DNA of 64,000 nt from an uncultured Bacilli bacterium (lineage in GTDB: Bacteria > Bacillota_I > Bacilli_A > RF39 > UBA660). The stretch is taken from NCBI GenBank assembly GCA_934098485.1, contig CAKOOH010000002.1, forward strand, positions 104,162 through 168,161, given 5' to 3'. Shown in pieces: positions 8,687 through 16,966 of this stretch. Under the pieces are notes generated by a model. The model was given only the letters and a program-made list of their open reading frames with translations, made no database searches and was not told where the DNA came from. Made by a program: the position numbers and the translations under genes. The stretch's first letter is position 1. Each line of letters opens with the position of its first letter.

Positions 8687-10068
8687 TTATTATTTATATT
8701 ATCTCTTTTTTCTTTCTTTTTATTTTTCTTTTTGGCCTTATTTTCTTCTTGCTCTTCTTCTTTTACTTCTGCTTTTATTTCTTCTTTTCTAACCGTTTTA
8801 TTCATTAATTTAATTAATTTTTTACGGCTGCTTGCAAGTAAAATTACAATAAGTAAAAGTAAACCCAGTAACGCTCCTAAAGCATACGTAATCATTTTAT
8901 ATAAATGTGTTTCATTAACTAAATAATTATAATCATCTTCATTAAATAAACTTATTGTCTTATTAATAGAATCATAAACATAAATACTATCTTTTCCAGT
9001 AGATACATTCCTTCCCGTGACTAAAAAGTCTTTACTATTTTCACTAAGTTGATAACCATTTGCATCTACTCCATTTATTTTAATATTTCTTTTATTATAA
9101 CCTTTTATCTTTACTTCTTTATTAGTTATATAAACTGTTATATCATTATTTTTTACTTCATTATATATAGTTACTGACTTTTTACTAGAATCATAAATAT
9201 AAAAGTTTTCTTCATTTTTACTATTTCTTAAATATATTAAGGTAATATTTAGTTTTTCATTTTGAAGGCAAGGTACCTCTTCATCATTAAATTTAATTGT
9301 TGCTTTATTAAAATTAAGTGGTAAATTTTCTGGTAATTTTCTTAAAATATTATAATTATCTTGCCCAAATTTATAATTTATTGGATCTTTCTCTGGAACT
9401 GTAATATTTATCACATAAGTTTTAGAAGTTCCATTTTCGGCCGTAACTACTATTTTTGCTTGATTAGTACCTTCTACAACATTCATCTTTCCCGTACCGC
9501 TCATTTTGGCTTTACTATCTCTTGTTTTAGCGACAATATTAACACTTGTTGTATCTGGTTTTACTGTCACACTATATTCTAGTGTAGACTTATTAAATTC
9601 CGGACTAATAGTAAATCCCTCTACTCCTAAGGAAGCTAAATTATTATCTGATGAATAATTAATTATTACTGGCTCTTTTATTGTTAAAGTTAAATCACTT
9701 TTAGATGTTGTTATTGCACTTTCACTATTCCAGTCAACAATTTTAGGATTATCGATCGTAATAGAAGCACTACCTACTGCAATTGCTTTAAATTTATAAG
9801 TATAAGTCTTTGATGAATAAGTGCCATCTCCATAACCAACTATTGAAGGATCTCCACTTATTAAAGATAACTTACTTTTATCATAAGATAATCCATATTG
9901 CCAAGAACCTAACGTATCCGTACTACTTACCTTTACAGTTACCGTAACCGTGTTATTTAATGTTACTCTTGTTGAAGATACTGTTGCTTTTATAGAGCCA
10001 CTAGCCGCCCAAACTGTTGTTGGTAACATTAATACTAATCCTAATAACATTATTATTTTATTTTTCAT
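8671..10068 (-). CDS. Membrane-anchored cohesin-domain surface protein
   Basis: 465 residues. A signal peptide ends VWAASG. A cohesin-type beta sandwich follows (about 24-130, with LGSWQYGLSYD and the YTYKFKAIAVGSASITI strand). A cadherin-like beta-sandwich repeat (about 140-225, LASLGVEGFTISPEFNKSTLEY) is next, then two short beta repeats, one membrane helix (about 393-413) and a Lys/Glu-rich cytoplasmic tail. Cohesins bind dockerins. The gene immediately upstream, 12 bp away on the same strand, ends in a dockerin, so this is a plausible surface receptor for it. Cohesin assignment is by fold pattern, not by alignment. Confidence 0.75.
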   Translation of the reverse strand: MKNKIIMLLGLVLMLPTTVWAASGSIKATVSSTRVTLNNTVTVTVKVSSTDTLGSWQYGLSYDKSKLSLISGDPSIVGYGDGTYSSKTYTYKFKAIAVGSASITIDNPKIVDWNSESAITTSKSDLTLTIKEPVIINYSSDNNLASLGVEGFTISPEFNKSTLEYSVTVKPDTTSVNIVAKTRDSKAKMSGTGKMNVVEGTNQAKIVVTAENGTSKTYVINITVPEKDPINYKFGQDNYNILRKLPENLPLNFNKATIKFNDEEVPCLQNEKLNITLIYLRNSKNEENFYIYDSSKKSVTIYNEVKNNDITVYITNKEVKIKGYNKRNIKINGVDANGYQLSENSKDFLVTGRNVSTGKDSIYVYDSINKTISLFNEDDYNYLVNETHLYKMITYALGALLGLLLLIVILLASSRKKLIKLMNKTVRKEEIKAEVKEEEQEENKAKKKNKKKEKRDNINNNENQE

Positions 10069-10080
10069 ATTTCCTCCTTT

Positions 10081-12036
10081 TTACTGCTCAATTTTACTTA
10101 CATTTAATATATGTTTTTGTACTTTCAATAAATCAACAATATCCACTACCCCATCTTTATTAACATCAGAAGCCTTTAAATAAGCATCTGCGACTTTATT
10201 AACACCTAATATATGCTTTTGTAATTTTAATAAATCAACGATATCAATTTCACCATCACCATTATTATCACCATACATTACAATTGCATAATCACTTGTT
10301 CCATTACTTGTAAGTTTTAATGTCATTCCTGTTGAAAGCTTACTTTGAACATTTATTTCTGATTTAGCATTAGGATAATTAATATATATTAAATCATTTA
10401 AACTCTTAGCATCACTTCCTAAATCAAAACCACTTATAAAACCACCATCATTATTTATTTGTAATTTAGCAAGTATTTCATCAGGAGTAAGCATAATTTC
10501 ATCTAGTTTTTTTATTGTTATTTTATATACTTTAGTGCTTCCTCCTTTACTAGTTACAACTACTTCATTTGTTTGTTCATCATTATTTAAGTCAATATCA
10601 CCCATACCTGTAATGGTACTATTTATATCCGTTGCAACCGCATTAATAGTAACTTTTGTGGTATCTTTACTTACATTACAAGTATATTCATAAGCACTAG
10701 AAATAAAAGATGGCATTAAATTACATCCAGTAACATTAAGCATGCTAAGAGTTGCATCTTCACTATATTCTTCGCTTAGTGAAGTAAGCACTGGCATTTC
10801 CCCTTTAAATACCGGAACGCTAAACATAAAATTAGAATCTAAAAATCCAGTTTTATAATATGCCTTATAAGAAGAATAACTTTCTGTATATGGTGCCCTT
10901 ACATTTTGCATATACTGATTTGTATAATAACTATCTCCTGCTAAATCAAACTTTTGTAAATATAAGGTATTTTGTCCATAAGAAACATAATCGCCAAGTA
11001 AATTTCCGCCTCCAATTATTGCAGCATAGGGACTATTCCAATTTTTCTTTTTCGCATGAGCAAGGCCATTATGAATAACATCAGCTGCAGTTTCCCCATT
11101 TGCTTTTATATTAAAGAAATTATAAAAACCAGGAAATTCTTTATCATCACCAGATGAAAGTGCCGAACCATTGCTTCCTTGTTCTTGTATTACTCTACTA
11201 ACTAAATGAATTGCACTAACCGTATTCGCTTTTCCCGAATCATAAAAAGTTTGAGCATAAGAAATATTAACCTTTTCTCCCGCATCATTTATGTAAAAAG
11301 CATCACCACTCATAAATGTATTATTAAGCATTGCTTGTATAACATCCAAAGTTTGCGTTGCTTCATCAAAGCCTAAAACTTCAAACATAAACACATGTCC
11401 ATCATTCAAAAAATTTCTAGGATCAATATAATATTTTATTGTTTGCTTTGAAGCAGAATACCATCCACCACCAGCAAATTCCTGATATACTCCATCAACA
11501 TAAGCGCCATCTTCAGTATTTCTTAAAGAAACATTATTACCACTAATTAAATTAGTACTTATATATTTTGTTTCACCTGCAATAACTTCATCAAAAGTAG
11601 CATTTACGTTATAAGGAATAAAATTCCAATTAGGATGTAATGCTTTCAAAGTTGCTATCTTCGTTGCATAAGATAAAGGAAACCCCATCGACTGATACTC
11701 ATTAATTAGTGAATCAGTTACTGTTACATCCTTTTTACTAACAAATTCTTTATCATTTTTCTTTTTTAAAATATATCCACTATACCAAAAGCCACTATAT
11801 TGTAAAGTAATTTTATAAAAATCTCCCTCTTCTCCAGTAATTTCAAAAGCTTCCGGATATGAAATATAAATATCTTGTTTAGTATCGCTTTTTAATATAT
11901 CACAAGAAGTTGATGCACATACTCTTACCGCCACATTTTTTGTATCTTTGGTTATATTACCAAGTATATATGTAGTATCCGCCTGAACATTTATCGTAAA
12001 AGAAAACATTATCAAAAACAATAAAATAAATGTCAT
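10081..12036 (-). CDS. Secreted endo-beta-N-acetylglucosaminidase with SH3, cadherin-like and dockerin domains
   Basis: 651 residues. Order: signal peptide (to about 19, NVQAD), bacterial SH3 domain (20-95), glucosaminidase domain of the GH73/LytB type (about 110-410; VIQEQGSNGSAL supplies the likely catalytic Glu and FYNFFNIKANGE the family strand), cadherin-like repeat (about 430-515), and a C-terminal dockerin (about 590-645) with two calcium loops, DNNGDGEIDIVDLLKLQKHI and DVNKDGVVDIVDLLKVQKHI. It should cut peptidoglycan glycan strands outside the cell. The dockerin and the neighbouring cohesin gene suggest the enzyme is held at the surface non-covalently. AGGTGG ribosome site. Confidence 0.85.
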   Translation of the reverse strand: MTFILLFLIMFSFTINVQADTTYILGNITKDTKNVAVRVCASTSCDILKSDTKQDIYISYPEAFEITGEEGDFYKITLQYSGFWYSGYILKKKNDKEFVSKKDVTVTDSLINEYQSMGFPLSYATKIATLKALHPNWNFIPYNVNATFDEVIAGETKYISTNLISGNNVSLRNTEDGAYVDGVYQEFAGGGWYSASKQTIKYYIDPRNFLNDGHVFMFEVLGFDEATQTLDVIQAMLNNTFMSGDAFYINDAGEKVNISYAQTFYDSGKANTVSAIHLVSRVIQEQGSNGSALSSGDDKEFPGFYNFFNIKANGETAADVIHNGLAHAKKKNWNSPYAAIIGGGNLLGDYVSYGQNTLYLQKFDLAGDSYYTNQYMQNVRAPYTESYSSYKAYYKTGFLDSNFMFSVPVFKGEMPVLTSLSEEYSEDATLSMLNVTGCNLMPSFISSAYEYTCNVSKDTTKVTINAVATDINSTITGMGDIDLNNDEQTNEVVVTSKGGSTKVYKITIKKLDEIMLTPDEILAKLQINNDGGFISGFDLGSDAKSLNDLIYINYPNAKSEINVQSKLSTGMTLKLTSNGTSDYAIVMYGDNNGDGEIDIVDLLKLQKHILGVNKVADAYLKASDVNKDGVVDIVDLLKVQKHILNVSKIEQ

Positions 12037-12119
12037 TTTACCACCTACTATTCTTTACCATTATATCAAAATTTATATTATTTGTTAAATACTGCTAGTA
12101 TATTAGACATTATATTAAC

Positions 12120-12147
12120 AAAAAAAGACTAACCTAAATTAGCCTTT
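12120..12147 (-). terminator. Terminator after the coiled-coil operon
   Basis: AAGGCTAA / TTAGTCTT hairpin on the minus strand followed by a T-run of six. Confidence 0.7.
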
Positions 12148-12433
12148 AAAGTTTTTCAATAATCGCGCCATTTTTTTCTAAACATCTGATCAAATCTTTT
12201 GGATCATATTTAGCAAATATTGCTTTAAATTTATCAGGATTCTTAAAAAACATGTGTGTATGATTTACAAAAATATCTTTATAATTTTTAATTCCTGTAT
12301 CTTTTAATATTTGATAGTTTGTTTTTACCACCCTAGGAAAAAGTTTTAATTTTTCAATGACATTTCTTGGAAGAGTTCCTCCTAAATGATTTATTTCATC
12401 GCTAGAAAAATCTAAATTTTTTAAATAATCCAT
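12146..12433 (-). CDS. Small helical hypothetical protein
   Basis: 95 residues, all-helical in appearance, no signal or membrane segment. Its ATG overlaps the TAA stop of the large acidic protein upstream (TAATG), which implies translational coupling and a shared function. Its repeated pattern (Lys-Asp-Leu, FFKNPDKFKAIFAKYDPKDL) resembles the helical repeat region at the C-terminus of that protein. I do not recognise a family. Confidence 0.6.
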   Translation of the reverse strand: MDYLKNLDFSSDEINHLGGTLPRNVIEKLKLFPRVVKTNYQILKDTGIKNYKDIFVNHTHMFFKNPDKFKAIFAKYDPKDLIRCLEKNGAIIEKL

Positions 12434-14154
12434 TACTTACCTCCTCCAATATCTTTTAAATGTTTAGCTTTAACAATTAATTCTGTAATATCTGTATCTT
12501 TCGCATTCTGACCATAGCTTTCAATTACTTCATTTAAATCATAACTATTAATTTCTGGTAAAGTATCAAGTACTAAACCAATATTAGTAGTAGTTTGATT
12601 TGCTAAAAGAAGTTTATTAATCATCTTTTCTAATTCTAATGAAGACATATCAAAAATATGAACTGCTTCATAAACATTTTTTAAATCAATATTATTGTTT
12701 TTTATTACATCAATTATTTTTTTAAATAAACTTTCATTATAAACGGAAATTAAATAATCCCTATCTTCCTCATTAAATAATTTTTCATCTAGTCCATTAT
12801 TTACACAAAAGTCTTTAAAATTTTGCTCATTATTATTAACTACTTCACCAGAATTTATTGGTTTTTCTGATACCACTTCTGCTTCTTCATCAGTATCAAA
12901 AATATTTTTTTCATTTGTTACTTTAAAATCTAAAAAGTCATCATCTGTTGGAACATAATCCATTTCTTTTCCAAACTTTTTCTCATCAATCTTTTCACCA
13001 AAAATATTTTCATATTCTTTATCGATTGAATCATTTAATGTTTTAAAGTCAATTTTTTGCGTTTTATCATGTTCAAATAAACTTACAATATCTGATTTAT
13101 CATCATCGGCTATATCATCGGTAATTTCTGAAACTTCACTATTAATGTTTTCTTCTTTTGTTTCTTCATTTACATCTTCTCTATGACTTATGAAATTAAA
13201 AATATCATCATCTTCTTCTAAGAAGCTATTTTTAGTAAATGATTCATCTTTTTTACTTTCTTCCCCATCAGGTCCTTTACTGTCTTTTGCTCTTTCCATA
13301 GTTTCTGAAACCTTTGATGAATCAACATCCTTATTTTCAAAACTGATTTCTTCATTTAAAGTATCGTTCTTTTCTTCATTAGTTATTTCTTCTTTTTCGT
13401 CTTCCAAAGAAATATTTGTCTCATCATTTTTTTCTTCCAAATCTCCATTTACATCATTATCATCTTCATCTACATTTGTAAATGTTGGTCCGAAATCATC
13501 TTCAGCTTCTTCATCACTTTCTTCTTCAGCAATTGATTTTATTTCATCAAATACCGGTCCATCATCCACTACTTTAGTTTCATAAATAGGTTCAAAAGTA
13601 TAATTTGAAGAAGTATCATCATCTGAAGAATCTTCCTCTTCTACTACTAAATTATCAGGATGTTCTTCACTATAATTAATAATTTTATTTATTTCCGTTT
13701 CATAATATTTTAAAGCGGCATCTAGTTCATCTAATTTACTTTTTTTAACATCTTTATCTTTTTTAAGACTAAGAAGTAAATCTTTAATCATTCTTGCTTT
13801 TTCTGTAAGTTCATTAATTTGATCTTTATTCTTATTAATTTCATGTGCTCTAGAAGAAATCTTCATATTAATTTCTTTATTTGCTGTTTCTAATATCGCA
13901 TTTAAATCTTTATTACTAAACTTACTAGTTAAATCTGCTAAGTCTTGCTCTAATGATTCGATTTCTGCTTCTAAAGATTTAATATTATTTTTATTTTTAT
14001 CAACATCATCTTTATATTCTTTAGCCTCTTCAATCTTTTCATCAATTTTACTTTGAATATTTGCTAAACTATCTTCTAAAGTTTGTTTACGTGTTTTTAA
14101 ATCTTCAATAATACCTTCTAATTTTCCGTTAATTTCTTCTATTAATACTTTCAT
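12433..14154 (-). CDS. Large acidic coiled-coil protein of unknown function
   Basis: 573 residues. Residues about 1-180 form a long coiled coil (heptad-rich, LEAEIESLEQDLADLTSKF). About 180-440 is a low-complexity, very acidic Glu/Asp/Ser linker. About 440-573 is a helical domain ending KAKHLKDIGGGK. No signal or membrane helix, so it is probably cytoplasmic. I set the start at ATG 14154, since the in-frame TTG 9 bp upstream lies within the ribosome site. Coupled to the 95-residue gene. It resembles scaffold or cytoskeletal proteins in architecture only. Confidence 0.6.
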   Translation of the reverse strand: MKVLIEEINGKLEGIIEDLKTRKQTLEDSLANIQSKIDEKIEEAKEYKDDVDKNKNNIKSLEAEIESLEQDLADLTSKFSNKDLNAILETANKEINMKISSRAHEINKNKDQINELTEKARMIKDLLLSLKKDKDVKKSKLDELDAALKYYETEINKIINYSEEHPDNLVVEEEDSSDDDTSSNYTFEPIYETKVVDDGPVFDEIKSIAEEESDEEAEDDFGPTFTNVDEDDNDVNGDLEEKNDETNISLEDEKEEITNEEKNDTLNEEISFENKDVDSSKVSETMERAKDSKGPDGEESKKDESFTKNSFLEEDDDIFNFISHREDVNEETKEENINSEVSEITDDIADDDKSDIVSLFEHDKTQKIDFKTLNDSIDKEYENIFGEKIDEKKFGKEMDYVPTDDDFLDFKVTNEKNIFDTDEEAEVVSEKPINSGEVVNNNEQNFKDFCVNNGLDEKLFNEEDRDYLISVYNESLFKKIIDVIKNNNIDLKNVYEAVHIFDMSSLELEKMINKLLLANQTTTNIGLVLDTLPEINSYDLNEVIESYGQNAKDTDITELIVKAKHLKDIGGGK

Positions 14155-14266
14155 AAGAGCCAACCTACTTTCCTATTCTAAATCGATTATAGCAAACATT
14201 ACCATAAATATCAATAATTATATTTACTTTAAAATAGCAAATTGATATGATAAATATGGTGATTAT

Positions 14267-16744
14267 ATGAAAAATAAAGATACTCTAAAAAGAAACGTTT
14301 TTGCCTTTTTAATACCTATACTCATCTTATTAATATCTTTAGGTATAAACAAATTTTATCCCTTTGGAAATAAATTACTTACTATGTTAGACGGCTACAA
14401 TCAATACCCAGGATTCTTAAATAGTTTTATAGAATCCCTAAAAAGCCATCAAAGTCTTTTTTATTCTTTTAAAGGTCTTTTAGGTTTTAATGTATTTGCT
14501 AATTATGCTTACTACACGTTAAACCTTACTAATTTATTATTCTTATTTTTTAAAAGCAGTAACATCATAAATTTTTACACATTTAGTATCATTTTAAAAA
14601 TTGGTTTATGCAGTTTAACCATGAATATTTTTTTAGAATATTTAAACAAAAGTAAATCTAATTTATATTTTAGTATTTGTTATGGGCTTTCTATTTATAA
14701 TCTAACTTATTATCTTAACTACATGTGGTTTGATAGTATTATCCTGCTCCCCCTAGTCATATTAGGAATTGAGAAAATATTTAAAGAAAATAAATGTTTA
14801 ACTTATCTTATATCCTTATCACTAGCAATAATATGTAATTTTTATATGGGGTATATGATTTGCATCTTTAGTGTCTTATATTTTATTTACAAAAGTATCA
14901 CTAGTAAATTTAATAAAAATATCTTAAAAAAATATTTAATATCCTCTCTGCTCGCCGGCTTTCTTAGTGCCATATTTATATTACCAACTATCTTTGAACT
15001 TATTAATGGTAAAGGAACTTTATTTACTAATTATACAGAAGATTATTTTAAATTTGATTTAGATTTTATTAATGTTTTTTATAAGTTAACATTTGCCTCC
15101 TTTTCTAACGGCGACTTAGAATACGGAAATCCTAATATTTATGTTTCTATTTTTGTTTATGTTAATCTTATTATGTATTTCTTTAATAAGAATATTAAGT
15201 TAAAAGAAAGAATTACTTCTCTATGCTTATTTGCGTTTTTCTTATTATCAATGAGTTTTAATTTCTTAGATTACTTTTGGCAAATGATGCAGATGCCTAT
15301 TTGGTACCCGGTAAGATATGGTTTTATTTTTGATTTTTTTATTATTTTACTAGCATATAAAAACTTTCAAAACTATTATAAATTTAAACCACTTACTTTA
15401 ATTATTATTGGCCTAATTATCATCATCTTAAGTATTACTGGCTTTTTCACTTCCGGAAATTTAAAAGATCCTGAAAATATTATGGCTAAATATATTTATC
15501 TTGGTATAAGTCTTTTATTTATTATTTACTACATTCTCATCTTAAATAGTGACTCCTTTAAAAAATATGTAATTATCATCTTAATTATTGAGCTATCACT
15601 AAGTACTTACGTTGCCTTTAGAAATAATGGTAATGAAATAACTAAAGAAGAATTTTATTCTCAGTATAATTTAAATAGTGAAATTTTAAATAATCTTAAT
15701 ACAAGTCCTCTTGAAAGATTATCTTTTGAAGACAAACCTATTAAAAATAATGGATTATTATTAAATTATAATGATATTAATTTATTTACTTCTGTGCGTA
15801 ACAAAAATACTATTGAAGTTTTAGAAAAATTATTCAATACAAGTGTTTTAGATGATTGTAACGTTAATTACTTATATAATAATCCGATAACTAACTCCCT
15901 ATTAAATATAAAATATTACATAACAAAGACTAATAATCTTGATTACTACGAAAAAATAAACACAATAAACGATTACCAAATATATCAAAATAATGATGTA
16001 ACAAGCATCGGTTTTCTAACTACTAAAGAAATTACTAAATTAAAATTAACTGATAAATATATCGATAATATTAACAAATTTGTAAAAACAATAAATAATA
16101 GTGATATCAACATTTTAAAAGAAATAGACTTAAAAGATTCCACGGTGTCATGTACTAGTTTCTGTATAATTAATGGAATTCCCGAATTTAATTATGAATA
16201 TACATCTGATAATAAATATTTTCTATTTGTTCATAAAGATAAAACCAGTACTGATAAATCTAATTATCAAATTATAATTAATGATAAAACATACACTAAT
16301 CCAAACATTCCTTATTTAATAAATAACAAAGATGAAATAAAAATTCAAATAACTACTGAAACAAGTAAATCCAATAATTATAAATATCATGTTTACTTAG
16401 TTTCTTATGATGAATATCTAAAATTAATTCAAAACATAAATCAAAATAAAGTAAATAATATAGATTATATTAGTGATAGTAACTTCACCTTAGATGTAAA
16501 CGCTAAAAACGATGGTTTATTATTTACTACTATTGCCTCTGACAATGGCTGGAAAGTTTATGTTGATAATGAAAAAGTTGATTTTATAAAAATTTATGAC
16601 GGCTTAATTGGAATTAATCTAAGTAAAGGAAATCATAAAATAAAGTTTACATATACACCTAAAGGATTTAAAGAAGGCACTATTATAAGTATAATATCTT
16701 TAATAATAAGTGTAATTTATATTAGAAAAGAAAGAAAAAATTAA
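14267..16744 (+). CDS. YfhO-family polytopic membrane protein (putative glycosyltransferase)
   Basis: 825 residues. About a dozen membrane helices fill residues 10-450, with the family segments MLDGYNQYPGFL near 40 and the Asn/Tyr-rich loop NLTYYLNYMWFDS near 150. A large extracellular domain follows, then a beta-sandwich (SDNGWKVYVDNEKVDFIKI) and a final membrane helix. YfhO-type proteins act in wall or lipoteichoic acid glycosylation using lipid-linked sugars; the exact substrate is not visible. Single gene with its own terminator. Confidence 0.8.
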   Translation: MKNKDTLKRNVFAFLIPILILLISLGINKFYPFGNKLLTMLDGYNQYPGFLNSFIESLKSHQSLFYSFKGLLGFNVFANYAYYTLNLTNLLFLFFKSSNIINFYTFSIILKIGLCSLTMNIFLEYLNKSKSNLYFSICYGLSIYNLTYYLNYMWFDSIILLPLVILGIEKIFKENKCLTYLISLSLAIICNFYMGYMICIFSVLYFIYKSITSKFNKNILKKYLISSLLAGFLSAIFILPTIFELINGKGTLFTNYTEDYFKFDLDFINVFYKLTFASFSNGDLEYGNPNIYVSIFVYVNLIMYFFNKNIKLKERITSLCLFAFFLLSMSFNFLDYFWQMMQMPIWYPVRYGFIFDFFIILLAYKNFQNYYKFKPLTLIIIGLIIIILSITGFFTSGNLKDPENIMAKYIYLGISLLFIIYYILILNSDSFKKYVIIILIIELSLSTYVAFRNNGNEITKEEFYSQYNLNSEILNNLNTSPLERLSFEDKPIKNNGLLLNYNDINLFTSVRNKNTIEVLEKLFNTSVLDDCNVNYLYNNPITNSLLNIKYYITKTNNLDYYEKINTINDYQIYQNNDVTSIGFLTTKEITKLKLTDKYIDNINKFVKTINNSDINILKEIDLKDSTVSCTSFCIINGIPEFNYEYTSDNKYFLFVHKDKTSTDKSNYQIIINDKTYTNPNIPYLINNKDEIKIQITTETSKSNNYKYHVYLVSYDEYLKLIQNINQNKVNNIDYISDSNFTLDVNAKNDGLLFTTIASDNGWKVYVDNEKVDFIKIYDGLIGINLSKGNHKIKFTYTPKGFKEGTIISIISLIISVIYIRKERKN

Positions 16745-16752
16745 AAAAACAC

Positions 16753-16792
16753 AAAAAACTCTTTTGTACTTAAAACAAAGGAGTTTTTATTT
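16753..16792 (+). terminator. Terminator of the YfhO-family gene
   Basis: AAAAACTC...GAGTTTTT hairpin with an inner TTTTGT/ACAAAG extension, followed by TTTTTATTTG. Confidence 0.75.
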
Positions 16793-16966
16793 GTTTAAAT
16801 TTAGCATAATTTTTATTAAAAAACTGCAAATAGTATTCTTTGATTGTAAGATGCCTGTTAAATATAAATCACTATCACTACCAATATTATTGTTTTACGA
16901 ATTTGATTAGGAACACCTAATGCTTTAATTACAGCTTTTTTATTTTTATACAAAAGTGTCTGTAAA
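16793..16966. other. Intergenic stretch with a possible gene remnant
   Basis: On the minus strand a 31-codon open stretch (about 16953-16858) reads KNKKAVIKALGVPNQIRKTI and then a hydrophobic tail, without a ribosome site. It looks like a decayed fragment, but I cannot assign it. Confidence 0.25.

Noticed and set aside
13190..13585. Plus-strand Ser-rich open frame of 131 codons
   Set aside because: It mirrors the Glu/Asp-rich linker of the minus-strand coiled-coil gene; the composition is an artefact of GAA/GAT codons read backwards.
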